From: Jeotgalibacillus sp. R-1-5s-1
GTDB lineage: Bacteria; Bacillota; Bacilli; Bacillales; Jeotgalibacillaceae
DNA: 64,000 bases
NCBI RefSeq assembly: GCF_004405105.1
Contig: NZ_SORW01000021.1
Coordinates: 1-64,000, forward strand
Direction of reading: 5' to 3'
Made by a program: the position numbers and the translations under genes. Shown piece after piece: positions 35,858 through 45,489 of the stretch (its first letter is position 1; each line of letters starts with the position of its first letter). Under the pieces are notes generated by a model. That model saw nothing but the letters and a program-made list of their open reading frames with translations, did not search any database and was not told where the DNA came from.

Positions 35858-36823
35858 TTGGAAAGAAAAAAATCGCTTGATATGCTAACCCTAGAAAGGT
35901 TGATTGCTCGGTTAGACAGAAATCATACAAATCTTGCTTATCTCGAAGAAGAATTAAACCGACTCAGAGCAGGCTATAAAGGTGAATGCTACCTGGACTC
36001 TCTGACAGATCCATTCACAAATTCGAATTTCTCCACCATTAAAAACCTCACATTACCCTCTTATTTTGAAACAATTCAGTACGATCAAATTCATATTACC
36101 CCTTCATTTATTCTTATCATTGAATGTAAAAACATCATTGGAAAACTGACATTTCAACCAGAGGCCAGCTCTTTGAAAAGAGAGATTAATGGGGTTGAAA
36201 ATTATTTCAGGGATCCGCTCTGGCAAATACATAGGCAAGAGGAGGGAATGAAAAAAATTCTCACTGAGCTGGGATTAAATATTCCTGTACTTGGCTACAT
36301 CGTATTTACCTCTACCAATAGCAGTCTCCACACTGCTAATCACCAACTTGCAAAACCCCAGAAAGTAATCAAAAGCGATCAGCTTACCTATCACATTAGA
36401 AAACTTATAAAAGAGAATCAAAAGGTATACCTCACTGACGAGCAAATCAAAGCGCTCACTTTATCCTTAAAAGAATTTTCAATAAAACCTATCTGGAAGG
36501 ACCCTTTGAAGAAATACAATCTCAAGATAGAAGAACTAAATTTAGGCATGCGATGTCCTGAATGTAATAGGTTAACATTAAAAAAGGTAAAATTCAGATG
36601 GGTATGTGAGTGTTGTAGCTACTCTCAAAAGCAGTTAGATCAAGAACAATTTATAGATTATTTTCTTCTCATTAACAAGAAGGCAAAGTTAAAAGATCTT
36701 TGTGCATTTTATTTGATCGATGATGTAAGGGGATTCAAGCATTCTCTGATGTCAGCTGATATTAAATGTGTTGGAAATACGAAGTCAGCAGAGTATGTCA
36801 GTTGGATTCATGTAATAGAATGA
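35858..36823 (+). CDS. NERD (nuclease-related) domain protein with C-terminal zinc ribbon
   Basis: 321 aa from TTG with AAGGAGGG 7 nt upstream. The NERD domain (about residues 35-150) reads DQIHITPSFILIIECKNIIG. ECK matches the acidic-x-Lys end of a PD-(D/E)xK-like nuclease centre, and QIHRQEEGMKKIL follows. C-terminal four-Cys ribbon: MRCPECNRLT ... WVCECC. Composition is more AT- and Asn/Lys-rich than neighbours, and it is bracketed by 21-bp arrays and by similar terminators, so it looks acquired. Substrate and role unknown; DNA binding or processing is likely. Confidence 0.82.
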   Translation: MERKKSLDMLTLERLIARLDRNHTNLAYLEEELNRLRAGYKGECYLDSLTDPFTNSNFSTIKNLTLPSYFETIQYDQIHITPSFILIIECKNIIGKLTFQPEASSLKREINGVENYFRDPLWQIHRQEEGMKKILTELGLNIPVLGYIVFTSTNSSLHTANHQLAKPQKVIKSDQLTYHIRKLIKENQKVYLTDEQIKALTLSLKEFSIKPIWKDPLKKYNLKIEELNLGMRCPECNRLTLKKVKFRWVCECCSYSQKQLDQEQFIDYFLLINKKAKLKDLCAFYLIDDVRGFKHSLMSADIKCVGNTKSAEYVSWIHVIE

Positions 36824-36865
36824 TTCTTTCTTATCCAAAATGTTTTCGAAGTGGGTTGATAAAAT

Positions 36866-36990
36866 AGGAGAGAGTTGTTAAATAACATTAGAGAGTTGTT
36901 TAATAACACCTGTAAGTTGTCAAATAATCAGAGAGAGTCGTTAAATAACACCAGGGAGTTGTCAAATAACCAAAAAAGTTGTCTAATGGT
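36866..36990 (+). repeat. 21-bp tandem array, six units, right of the NERD gene
   Basis: Six exact 21-bp steps with cores such as GAGAGTTGTTAAATAAC, GAGAGTTGTTTAATAAC and GGGAGTTGTCAAATAAC. Same orientation as the left array. A 91-aa frame through it reads LxNN heptads, but the array at 35655 with stops argues against coding. Confidence 0.9.
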
Positions 36991-37005
36991 TCTCCCTGGA
37001 CCCCC

Positions 37006-37044
37006 GAAAAAACCGGATTCCCTAAGGGAGTCCGGTTTTTCTGT
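37006..37044. terminator. ytfP terminator / right direct repeat of the NERD islet
   Basis: CCGGATTCCCTAAGGGAGTCCGG hairpin with A and T runs on both sides. It matches the ytwF terminator in about 30 of 34 positions. Confidence 0.88.
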
Positions 37045-37045
37045 A

Positions 37046-38311
37046 TTATTTCTCCGCCGCATTCGTTCCGGCAAGTCGTCCGGTTACGAGTGCAGATGTA
37101 ATATTATAGCCGCCTGTGTACCCGTGGATATCGAGCAGCTCTCCGCATAAAAACAGGCCATCACATTTTTTTGAAGCCATGGTTTTCGGTTCGATTTCTT
37201 TTACGGAAACGCCGCCGCCTGTGACGAAGGCTTTTTCAATCGACTGGGTTCCGTTGACCTTCATCTCAAAACCGGTTAATGCTTTAGCCATTCCTCTTAT
37301 TTTTTCAGAGGAGATCGTACCGGCCTGCTGATCCGGATCGATTTCATTAACTTCCATTAAGAAGTGCAGGTATCGTTCCGGCGCGAGCCCTTTCCAGGTG
37401 TTCTTGACCGCTTTTTTTGCATCCTCTTTTGCGAGTTTAAAAAGCATTTGAAAAGCGGATTCTGCATTTTGATCCGGCATGACACTGATATGCATCGTGA
37501 CCGGTGCACCTTTTTGTTTTTTCATTTCCTTTACTACGTACTGACTGCACCGTAAAATGGCGGGTCCGGATAGTCCGAAATGGGTGAAAAGCATGTCCAT
37601 CTGATGAGTCACGATCGTTTTGCCTTTTTTATTTAACACGCTGACTGCTGCATCGCGCAAGGCGAGTCCCTGAAGTGATTTATTCTGGATAAAGGGTTCA
37701 GATGACAGCAGAGGAACCTCAGTCGGGAACAGGTCCGTGACGGTGTGACCTGCTTTTTGCACCCACGGATAACCATCACCCGTGGAGCCTGTCTGAGGTA
37801 CAGATTTTCCGCCTACAGCCAGAACAACAGCATCAGCGAGAATACGATCTCCTGATTCCGTTTCAATTCCTGTAACCGATCTATCTTCAACTAACAATTC
37901 CTTTACCGGTGCGTTTGTGCGTATTTCGACCTTCAGCTCACCAAGTCGTCGAAGTAGAGCATCCACCACTGACTGCGCCTTATCAGACACCGGGAACATC
38001 CGCCCGTGGTCCTCTTCCTTTAACGCCACGCCAAGCCCTTCAAAAAAGCGGATAATATCTTCATTATTAAAAACTGAAAACGCACTGTACAGAAAGCGTC
38101 CGTTTCCTGGAATATGTTTAATAATTTCATCAATCGGCAGGCGGTTCGTGACGTTACATCTGCCGCCTCCTGAAATGGCGAGTTTTCGCCCGAGTTTATT
38201 TCCTTTATCAATAAGAAGAACGCTTTCTTTCTTTTCACCGGCTGCAATGGCAGCCATTAAACCGGATGGGCCTCCACCCACCACGATGACATCGTATTTC
38301 ATCTGTTTCAT
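37046..38311 (-). CDS. ytfP: HI0933-family NAD(P)/FAD-dependent oxidoreductase
   Basis: 421 aa flavoprotein. N-terminal FAD dinucleotide motif [19 protein letters not shown], then [14 protein letters not shown] typical of the family, and a C-terminal FAD segment [20 protein letters not shown]. Sometimes annotated as aminoacetone oxidase; the real substrate is not known. Minus strand, convergent with the NERD islet. Confidence 0.88.
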   Translation of the reverse strand: MKQMKYDVIVVGGGPSGLMAAIAAGEKKESVLLIDKGNKLGRKLAISGGGRCNVTNRLPIDEIIKHIPGNGRFLYSAFSVFNNEDIIRFFEGLGVALKEEDHGRMFPVSDKAQSVVDALLRRLGELKVEIRTNAPVKELLVEDRSVTGIETESGDRILADAVVLAVGGKSVPQTGSTGDGYPWVQKAGHTVTDLFPTEVPLLSSEPFIQNKSLQGLALRDAAVSVLNKKGKTIVTHQMDMLFTHFGLSGPAILRCSQYVVKEMKKQKGAPVTMHISVMPDQNAESAFQMLFKLAKEDAKKAVKNTWKGLAPERYLHFLMEVNEIDPDQQAGTISSEKIRGMAKALTGFEMKVNGTQSIEKAFVTGGGVSVKEIEPKTMASKKCDGLFLCGELLDIHGYTGGYNITSALVTGRLAGTNAAEK

Positions 38312-38486
38312 CTCATTTCTGCATCAATTCCGTATGACGTACGTATGAACTCCATCTATTCTAGCGTGATATCCCCGACAATTCAATGAATTACCCGAGT
38401 TATTCATTGTCAATGACACGACTGAGTAGTACACTACGAATAGTGTCAAAATTTTGTTTTAAGGATCGGGAAGTGAATATAACTAC

Positions 38487-40103
38487 ATGTCGACTTCAAC
38501 ATTAGTCAGGGGAACGTTTATCCTGACGTTGGGTACCTTTATATCTAAGTTTCTTGGACTGTTTTATGTCATTCCGTTTAATGAGCTCGTCAAAGATGAG
38601 CCGGGAGCGCTTGCTCTTTATCAGTACGGATATATTCCATATACGATTTTCTTGTCGATTGCGACGGCGGGTGTGCCGCTGGCGGTGTCGAAATTTATTT
38701 CAAAATATAATGCGATAGAGGAGTATGAAGTTGGAAGAAAACTTTTTCGTTCAGGTCTCTTTTTGATGTCATTGACTGGAATTTTATCATTTTTAATTAT
38801 GTACTTACTCGCACCTGTTTTTGCGGAAATGGTGATTGAATCAGATGAACAGGCAGTCAGTGTTGATCAGGTTGTATCAGTGATAAGGGCTGTCAGCTTT
38901 GCTTTAATCGTAATCCCGGTGATGAGTCTGATCAGGGGTTTTTTCCAGGGGTATCAATCCATGGGGCCAACCGCCGTATCAAATGTGATTGAACAAATCG
39001 TGCGGATTGTTTTTTTACTTGCAGGTGTGTATGTTGTTTTATTCGTTATGGATGGTTCCATGACCCAGGCCATCGGTGTTGCGACGTTTGCTGCATTCGT
39101 CGGCGGTGTTGCCAGTCTTGCGCTACTTGTATATTACTTCCTGAAGCGTAAGCCTCACCTGGATAAAATGCGTGCCCAGGGTAAAAATGAAATGGATGTT
39201 TCAATTAAGGATATGTACAAGGAAATTATCCTTTATTCGGTTCCTTTCGTTCTTGTTGGTGTTGCCAATCCATTGTTCCAGCTGATTGATACACTGACTT
39301 TTAATAAGGCGATGGCAAGTATTGGTCTCGCCGCAGTAACGGATCTGCAGCTTGAAATATTAAATTTTACAACCCACAAGCTTGTAATCATTCCGGTGTC
39401 GCTCGCGACCGCTTTTGCGATGACGCTAATTCCGGTTATTACGTCCAGCTTTTCTAAAGGGAACTGGAACAATTTAAATCGCCAGATTGATCAGACGTTT
39501 CAAATACTGCTGTTTTTGACAATGCCTGCTGCAATTGGGCTATCTCTTTTAGCGGAGCCTGCCTACACGGTATTTTACGGAGCGGACCAGCTTGGAACTG
39601 AAGTGCTGAGAACGTATGCGCCTGTTGCAGTTCTGTTTGCCGTATACACGGTAACCGCTGCGATGATGCAGGGAATCAATGAACAGCGCTGGAGTGTTTT
39701 GAGTCTATTGGTCGGTCTGTTAGTGAAGCTGGCTTTGAATATTCCGCTTGTCCAGCTGATGGAAGTGCAGGGCGCTGTGTTATCAACAAGTATTGGCTAT
39801 GTAGCTGCAATTGTTATTAACCTGATTGTCATCAAGCATTTTGCCGCTTATAAATACAGAATGGTTGTAAAACGAACAATGCTGATGCTGATTTTTAATG
39901 TGATTATGGCCGTGCCGGTATTGGTTCTGTATTACGGTCTGGGTCTTGTCCTAGATCCGGAAAGTCGTCTGCAGGCGATCATTATTCTGTTCGTTTGCGG
40001 CTCGGCAGGTGCGTTTGTATATGCCGTATTGAGTATGAAATCAAGACTGGCTGACCGATTGTTTGGTGACCGTATTACAAGACTGCGTAATCGATTTTCT
40101 TAA
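38487..40103 (+). CDS. murJ: Lipid II flippase of the MOP superfamily (YtgP/MurJ)
   Basis: 538 aa with about fourteen membrane segments, MATE-like MurJ/YtgP family. N-terminus LVRGTFILTLGTFISKFLGL and RGFFQGYQSMGPTAVSNVIEQ are typical. It turns lipid II from the inner to the outer leaflet for peptidoglycan synthesis. The B. subtilis gene is ytgP. ATG has only a distant GGGAAGTG. Seventeen bp before the pseudouridine synthase, probably one operon. Confidence 0.9.
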   Translation: MSTSTLVRGTFILTLGTFISKFLGLFYVIPFNELVKDEPGALALYQYGYIPYTIFLSIATAGVPLAVSKFISKYNAIEEYEVGRKLFRSGLFLMSLTGILSFLIMYLLAPVFAEMVIESDEQAVSVDQVVSVIRAVSFALIVIPVMSLIRGFFQGYQSMGPTAVSNVIEQIVRIVFLLAGVYVVLFVMDGSMTQAIGVATFAAFVGGVASLALLVYYFLKRKPHLDKMRAQGKNEMDVSIKDMYKEIILYSVPFVLVGVANPLFQLIDTLTFNKAMASIGLAAVTDLQLEILNFTTHKLVIIPVSLATAFAMTLIPVITSSFSKGNWNNLNRQIDQTFQILLFLTMPAAIGLSLLAEPAYTVFYGADQLGTEVLRTYAPVAVLFAVYTVTAAMMQGINEQRWSVLSLLVGLLVKLALNIPLVQLMEVQGAVLSTSIGYVAAIVINLIVIKHFAAYKYRMVVKRTMLMLIFNVIMAVPVLVLYYGLGLVLDPESRLQAIIILFVCGSAGAFVYAVLSMKSRLADRLFGDRITRLRNRFS

Positions 40104-40119
40104 TTAAAGGAGACGCACT

Positions 40120-40830
40120 ATGCGATTAGACAAACTGCTGTCAAACATGGGGTTTGGCAGCCGTAAAGAAATGAAAAAGTGGCTGAAATCCGGTTCTGTG
40201 ACCGTTGATGGTAAGCCTGCAAAAGACGGCAAACTGCAGGTGAACCCGGAATCACAGGTCGTAGAAGTAAATGGAGAGAGGGTTCATTACAGGGAATTTA
40301 TTTATCTAATGATGAATAAGCCGCAGGGCGTTATTTCAGCAACGGAGGACAATCTTCACAAAACGGTGCTCGATCTGATTGATACAGATTTGCATTTGTT
40401 CGAACCGTTTCCTGTCGGACGGCTCGATAAAGATACAGAAGGTTTTCTCCTGCTGACAAACGACGGTGTCCTTGCCCATGAATTACTGTCACCTAAAAAG
40501 CACGTGGACAAAACGTATTATGCTAAAATTGCCGGGCACGTAACTGACGAAGATATCAATGCATTTGAGCGCGGTGTGACACTCGATGACGGATACGAAA
40601 CGAAACCGGGTAAGCTCGTGATCCTCGAAAGTGCGGAAACCTCAGAAATTGAACTGACGATCACAGAAGGCAAGTTCCATCAGGTCAAACGGATGTTTCA
40701 GGCTGTTGGAAAAGAAGTTGTATTTCTAAAGCGGCTTTCGATGGGTCCGCTATCCCTTGACCCGGATCTTGAACCGGGAGAGTACCGCGAACTGACAGAG
40801 GAGGAAGTTCACCTTCTGAAAAATCGATAA
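40120..40830 (+). CDS. ytzG: Pseudouridine synthase, RsuA type
   Basis: 236 aa. N-terminal S4 RNA-binding domain (RLDKLLSNMGFGSRKEMKKW), then the RsuA/RluB catalytic motif VGRLDKDTEGFLLLTNDG with the Asp nucleophile. It probably modifies U516 of 16S rRNA. AAAGGAG precedes ATG. Follows murJ closely. Confidence 0.92.
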   Translation: MRLDKLLSNMGFGSRKEMKKWLKSGSVTVDGKPAKDGKLQVNPESQVVEVNGERVHYREFIYLMMNKPQGVISATEDNLHKTVLDLIDTDLHLFEPFPVGRLDKDTEGFLLLTNDGVLAHELLSPKKHVDKTYYAKIAGHVTDEDINAFERGVTLDDGYETKPGKLVILESAETSEIELTITEGKFHQVKRMFQAVGKEVVFLKRLSMGPLSLDPDLEPGEYRELTEEEVHLLKNR

Positions 40831-40860
40831 AAAAGACCGGACATCAGTCCGGTCTTTTTG
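40828..40860 (+). terminator. ytzG terminator
   Basis: AAGACCGGAC/GTCCGGTCTT stem with T5. Confidence 0.9.
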
Positions 40861-40861
40861 T

Positions 40862-40896
40862 GGGCAAAAATAAAGAAGAGGGCAAAAGCCCCCTTC
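40862..40896 (-). terminator. ytzE terminator
   Basis: Minus-strand GAAGGGGGCTTTTGCCCTCTTC followed by a T-rich tract. Confidence 0.75.
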
Positions 40897-40907
40897 AAAA
40901 AAGTTCA

Positions 40908-41126
40908 TTATGAAATTTTTACTTTCTTTTGTGTCGTTGTCCATTTGCCCCGACTAGGACTTGTCACTAAATCGTTATAGGCTAACACATTCAAATCTCT
41001 TTGAATGGTGCGAGGTGTAATGCCGAATTCGTCTACCAGATCATTCGTTGTTACCGTTCCATTTTCCTTAATGAACATGTAAACCGATTTGATCCGGGTC
41101 AGCATTCTGTTCGTAGTTGGTTTCAA
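40908..41126 (-). CDS. ytzE: Small DeoR-type helix-turn-helix protein
   Basis: 72 aa, essentially one winged HTH: GTVTTNDLVDEFGITPRTIQRDLNVLAYNDLV. It lacks the sugar-phosphate effector domain of full DeoR regulators. Target unknown. The 534-bp upstream region contains several inverted repeats that could be its own sites. Confidence 0.88.
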   Translation of the reverse strand: MKPTTNRMLTRIKSVYMFIKENGTVTTNDLVDEFGITPRTIQRDLNVLAYNDLVTSPSRGKWTTTQKKVKIS

Positions 41127-41660
41127 AAAACCACTCCCTCATCTTTTTTCCATGGCAAGGACGACAGGTGACAGGTTAAAGTTCACGAGTAAGATTAAAA
41201 TTGGATGCCTTACGACAACCCCTTTTCATTCTATTTCGACAAACGATATTGTCTGACAATTTCATTGTACAATTATTCCCTCATTTTTTCTAGTGTTTTG
41301 ATGCGTTTTACATACTATTTACAATATTGAAAGGTTAATGTTCGCATTGTGATAATCTTGTATGCGTTTTCATGAAAATGAATTTTCTTGTTTTTATAAG
41401 CCCTGTTTTCATATTAATTGAGTAAATGAAGCTTCATTCATTATTGCGTGTTTATATGAATGTTCGACATTATGTCTCGGATTATCTATCATATCACCAC
41501 CATTCATATGTTATGTCATAAAACTGATCTTTTGATAAAAGATCATCGTTTTACTTATAAATATTCTTACCAATGTTTTGTGATTAATCCGAATTGCATG
41601 GTGATTCCCGATTTAAAATAGTCTATAATAGGACCATTATCGACAGTTGAGGTGAATGCT
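41127..41660. other. Long AT-rich intergenic region with palindromes, ytzE-pepV
   Basis: No convincing gene. Visible are the perfect inverted repeat ATTGTCTGACAAT (41248-41260), the palindrome ATTGTACAAT (41264-41273) and GATCTTTTGATAAAAGATC (41526-41544). A TATAAT lies at about 41625, ahead of pepV, with a poor -35. It probably holds both divergent promoters. Confidence 0.5.
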
Positions 41661-43076
41661 GTGACAATTCAATGGAAACAGGAAGCCGAAAAGAGACGGG
41701 ATGAAATCATTCAGGAGCTGCAGGGACTGATTGCGATTCCGAGTGTGCTGAATGAAGATGATGCCACGGATGATGCGCCGCTTGGGACAGAAGTAAAGCG
41801 TGCATTATCATATCTGCTTGATGCAGGAGAGCGCGATGGATTTACAGCTAAAAATGTCGGGAACCTGGCAGGACATTTGGAAATGGGGCAGGGAGATGAT
41901 CTTCTTGGGATCCTCTGTCATGTGGACGTGGTGCCTGCAGGAAATGGATGGACTTACGATCCTTTTGAGGGAGCGGTTCACGACGGTAAGCTTTTTGGAC
42001 GCGGAGCTATTGATGACAAAGGCCCGACCATTGCTGCCTATTTTGCGATGAAAATGATTCAAGAGCTTAATTTAAAATTGAATAAACGTGTAAGGATGAT
42101 TATCGGCACGGACGAAGAAAGTGACTGGCGCTGTGTGGAGCATTACTTTAAGCACGAGGAGATGCCTTCAATCGGATTTGCACCGGATGCTGATTTTCCA
42201 ATTATTCATGCGGAAAAAGGCATCACAGATTTTAATCTTCATCTGACCAGGTTTAAGGAAGATGAGCGGGCACCTAAAATTGAAGTGAAGACATTATATT
42301 CCGGCGAACGTTACAATATGGTCCCGGATTACGTAAAGGCTGAACTGATTGTTCATGCTGAACAGACATATTTACTTCAGGAGTTTGAAGAGTTTTTAAA
42401 GGAACAGGATGTTAAAGGTGATTTTTATGTGGACAGAGGGCTTTTAACGCTTGAACTGCACGGGAAATCTGCCCATGCAATGGAGCCTGATAATGGCATC
42501 AATGCAGGACTGCTTCTTGTGAAATTCCTGTGCCGGTTTGAATGTGATGCCAGGGCAAAAACCTATCTCTCATTTGCCAAAAAGTATTTATACAGCGATT
42601 CAAGGGCGATTGCACTTGGTCTTTCAGGCAGGGACGAGATTAGCGGAGACCTGACACTGAATACAGGCATCATGCGTTACAGTGAAAAGGAAGCCTATGT
42701 CGGGTTGAACGTCCGGTATCCTGTCACATATGATATGGATGAAAGACGTACAGTTCTTCAGAAAGAAATGGAGTCGCTTGGCGTTACGTTAGAGCTGCTG
42801 AATGATTCGAAGCCGCATCATGTTGATGGGGATGATCCATTTGTTCAGACACTCCTTTCCATTTATGAAAAACAGACAGGTGAGCCAGGTAAGCTGCTGG
42901 CGATCGGCGGCGGTACATATGCCCGCTCTTTAAAAAAGGGTGTAGCATTTGGGGCGCTTTTCCCAGGCAAGGAAGATGTAGCCCATCAAAAAGATGAATA
43001 TATTGATGTTGAAGATCTGTTAAGCGCAACGGCCATTTACGCAGAAGCCATTTATGAGCTTGCCTGCGAAAAATAA
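41661..43076 (+). CDS. pepV: Dipeptidase PepV (M20 family)
   Basis: 471 aa. Zn-binding CHVDVVPAGNGWTYDPFEG, GRGAIDDKGPTIAAYFAM and catalytic Glu in IIGTDEESDW are intact, with a lid domain in the middle. It cleaves dipeptides in the cytoplasm. Start GTG with GAGGTGA 5 nt upstream, rather than the GTG that overlaps it. The B. subtilis gene is ytjP. Short gap to the aminotransferase, probably one operon. Confidence 0.93.
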   Translation: MTIQWKQEAEKRRDEIIQELQGLIAIPSVLNEDDATDDAPLGTEVKRALSYLLDAGERDGFTAKNVGNLAGHLEMGQGDDLLGILCHVDVVPAGNGWTYDPFEGAVHDGKLFGRGAIDDKGPTIAAYFAMKMIQELNLKLNKRVRMIIGTDEESDWRCVEHYFKHEEMPSIGFAPDADFPIIHAEKGITDFNLHLTRFKEDERAPKIEVKTLYSGERYNMVPDYVKAELIVHAEQTYLLQEFEEFLKEQDVKGDFYVDRGLLTLELHGKSAHAMEPDNGINAGLLLVKFLCRFECDARAKTYLSFAKKYLYSDSRAIALGLSGRDEISGDLTLNTGIMRYSEKEAYVGLNVRYPVTYDMDERRTVLQKEMESLGVTLELLNDSKPHHVDGDDPFVQTLLSIYEKQTGEPGKLLAIGGGTYARSLKKGVAFGALFPGKEDVAHQKDEYIDVEDLLSATAIYAEAIYELACEK

Positions 43077-43098
43077 TATCATGAAGGGGAAGATCAGT

Positions 43099-43962
43099 AT
43101 GGGTACAATACTTGTTAATGATCAGTTTCTAGACCGTGAAAACGGATCAGTGGATATAGAGGACCGCGGCTATCAGTTTGGTGATGGTGTGTATGAAGTA
43201 GTCCGCGTATATGGTGGAAACATGTTTACGGCAAAAGAGCATCTCGAGCGTTTATTCGAGTCAGCTGATAAAATTCATCTGACACTTCCATTTACGTACG
43301 ATGAGCTTGTTGCCCGGCTGGAAAAGCTGATGGAGGTCAATCAGCTTGATACAGGCATTATCTATCTGCAGGTAACGAGAGGATCTGCTGCCAGACAGCA
43401 CCATTTTCCGGAGCAGACAAAAGCCGTGCTGACTGCTTATACAAAAGAAGTGGCACGTCCTGTAGCAGATATGACTGCAGGGGTGAAGGCGATTATTACC
43501 GATGATGTGCGCTGGCTGCGCTGTGATATTAAGAGTCTGAACCTTCTCGGAAATCTGCTTGCTAAACAGGAAGCTGTTTCAAAAGGTGGATTTGAAGCCG
43601 TTCTTCACCGCGATGGAACCGTAACGGAGGGCTCTTCTTCCAATGTGTTTATCATCTCAGACGATACATTATATACCCATCCCGCTACGAACCTGATTTT
43701 AAACGGGATCACACGCAGGGAGATCCTAAAGCTTTGTAAAGAAATCGGGCTTTCAGTGTCTGAGCAGTCATTTACCCTCGATGATCTGGCTAAAGCAGAC
43801 GAAGTGTTTATGGCCAGTACGACAGCAGAAGTAATGCCGCTCGTTCAACTCGATGAAACGCCGGTTGGAAATGGCAAGCCTGGTGAGTGGACGCAAAAAT
43901 TGCAGGCAGCTTTTGAAGAGGCTGTCCAGAAGCAATGCGGGTCACTTGCACAAACCATTTAA
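43099..43962 (+). CDS. dat: D-amino-acid (D-alanine) aminotransferase
   Basis: 287 aa fold-type IV PLP enzyme. DRGYQFGDGVYEVVRVY, the PLP lysine in DIKSLNLLGNLLAKQEA and the phosphate-binding EGSSSNVFI/LNGITRREIL are present. It makes D-glutamate and D-alanine for the cell wall. ATG with AAGGGGAAG upstream; the longer frame overlapping pepV has no ribosome site. Next to pepV this suggests peptide and D-amino-acid metabolism. Confidence 0.93.
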   Translation: MGTILVNDQFLDRENGSVDIEDRGYQFGDGVYEVVRVYGGNMFTAKEHLERLFESADKIHLTLPFTYDELVARLEKLMEVNQLDTGIIYLQVTRGSAARQHHFPEQTKAVLTAYTKEVARPVADMTAGVKAIITDDVRWLRCDIKSLNLLGNLLAKQEAVSKGGFEAVLHRDGTVTEGSSSNVFIISDDTLYTHPATNLILNGITRREILKLCKEIGLSVSEQSFTLDDLAKADEVFMASTTAEVMPLVQLDETPVGNGKPGEWTQKLQAAFEEAVQKQCGSLAQTI

Positions 43963-43975
43963 TCCTGAATTTTTC

Positions 43976-44009
43976 CTGCCCCCGGGACACATTCTCCCGG
44001 GGGTTTTTT
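43976..44009 (+). terminator. dat terminator
   Basis: CCCCCGGGA/TCCCGGGGG stem with T6. Confidence 0.92.
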
Positions 44010-44049
44010 GCATGTTCATGCTACGATAAAAGCTACAGGAGGGATGAAG

Positions 44050-45006
44050 ATGAATACATATCAAACAGTCATTGTCGGGGCAGGCTTAACGGGTATCACC
44101 GCTGCCAGGCAGCTTCAGGATAAAAGGGAAAACATTCTAATTATTGATAAAGGACGCAGTGTCGGCGGAAGAATGGCGACAAGAAGAATTGACGGAGGAA
44201 AAGCCGATCACGGTGCCCAGTTTTTCACAACAAGAACAGTAGCATTTAAACAAATTACTGCTGAATGGCTTGAAAAAGGCTGGATTAAGCACTGGTTTGG
44301 AGATGATCATCCACGTTACGCGTCTGTTGATGGGATGAATGCACTTATGAAACGCTATGCAGAAGGGCTTCCTGCTGTGCTTGATAAAAGAATCACAAGG
44401 ATAAAGAAGCATGACAGTGGATATGAGCTGACGGACGAACAAGGGCAATCTGTTGCCATAGCAGAAAAGGTCATTCTCACAATGCCAATACCGCAGATAA
44501 CTGAGCTATTGGAGACGAGTGGAATGGATGTTGTTCCCGATTTAAAAAATGTTGACATGACACCTGTTGTTGCGGGATTGTTCTCATTTGAAACAACTCC
44601 GGCTTCTGAAAAAGGCAGAATTATTGGCGACTTTCATGAAGGCATCGACCGGATTATTGAACATAAAGAAAAAGGAATATCGGATACTCCGGTTGCAACG
44701 GTTTACATGACGGGAGAGTGGTCCAAAAAACATTTTGATCATGACGCAGAAGAGACATTGTCATACATCGAACAGCAGGCAGCTCCGTTTTTCGGAGAGA
44801 CATCGATCAGAACACGTCAACTAAAAAAATGGCGTTACGCTGAAACGGTCAACCCGCTTAACACCTCAACGCTCAAGCTGGCTGTTGGATTATGGGCGGC
44901 AGGAGACTCCTTTCTCCGCCCAGAAGACGAAGCAGGCACAACGCGGTGTGAAAGTGCTTATTTATCAGGGCTCGATGTAGCAGAGGCGGTTGTGAGGGAG
45001 CAGTAG
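44050..45006 (+). CDS. Renalase-like FAD-dependent amine oxidase
   Basis: 318 aa. N-terminal FAD motif TVIVGAGLTGITAARQLQ and the flavin-covering GRSVGGRMATRRID, then DHGAQFFTTRT, all typical of renalase/NAD(P)-binding amine oxidases. C-terminal FAD motif LWAAGDSF. ATG has AGGAGGG 6 nt upstream. Substrate unknown; bacterial renalases repair misoriented NAD(P)H isomers, which is a possibility here. Confidence 0.85.
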   Translation: MNTYQTVIVGAGLTGITAARQLQDKRENILIIDKGRSVGGRMATRRIDGGKADHGAQFFTTRTVAFKQITAEWLEKGWIKHWFGDDHPRYASVDGMNALMKRYAEGLPAVLDKRITRIKKHDSGYELTDEQGQSVAIAEKVILTMPIPQITELLETSGMDVVPDLKNVDMTPVVAGLFSFETTPASEKGRIIGDFHEGIDRIIEHKEKGISDTPVATVYMTGEWSKKHFDHDAEETLSYIEQQAAPFFGETSIRTRQLKKWRYAETVNPLNTSTLKLAVGLWAAGDSFLRPEDEAGTTRCESAYLSGLDVAEAVVREQ

Positions 45007-45242
45007 ACGGTGCTGTTTTGATATATTAAGTAGGATCAGCGTCTTTGTGATGGAATGATTTTTTGAAAAGATGGAATCAAGTCCGGAAAAGAAAGAATAA
45101 CTTTCAACAATGAAGGAATAATGAACAGCGTATTCGATCTGTTTTCATAATGGATTCACGGCATCATGAGGTTTTGTCAAACGGTTTAATTCTGGCAAGT
45201 TTTTTAAACTTCCATATAATCATTACACTTTAATGTCAAAAA
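45007..45242. other. Intergenic, no clear feature
   Basis: AT-rich; I see no terminator directly after the renalase-like gene and no open frame with a ribosome site. Confidence 0.5.
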
Positions 45243-45479
45243 GGGTCGGATGCCCCCGGAGACTCCTACGGCAGAGGAGGGACAGGTGAAACCGTTGTGC
45301 GGAGCACAAGGGGTTCACCGCCCGGCCACCGAAAAGCGTAGGCGACTCGTCCAGCCCCGACAAGCATAAGGCGAAGATGAAAAGAGGGCTGACCTTCGCC
45401 CTCGTTCAGCTTTGACTTATGACCTCGAGGGGCTAGTCGCCGCAGCTAGACAATCGAAAGCGAAGGGGGCATCCGACCC
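45243..45479. repeat. Intergenic hairpin repeat with ~117-bp insert
   Basis: Arms GGGTCGGATGCCCCC and GGGGGCATCCGACCC are exact complements. Core: GGAGACTCCTACGGCAG, GGACAGGTGAAACC, TTGTGCGGAGCACAAG, GGTTCACCGCCCGGCC. Insert at about 45338-45454, close to the other two inserts. It lies between convergent genes and is the only candidate terminator for both. Confidence 0.92.
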
Positions 45480-45489
45480 GGTTATTATA

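Noticed and set aside
35655-36990. CRISPR array
   Set aside because: The period is 21 bp with only ~8 variable bases, units are degenerate and no cas gene is near.
36875-37150. 91-aa frame over the right 21-bp array
   Set aside because: It consists of repeat units and then runs through a terminator into antisense ytfP; a parallel array has stops. Treated as non-coding.
38414-38446. ACACTACGAATAGTGT inverted repeat before murJ as an operator
   Set aside because: Short, with no known regulator match; left unassigned.
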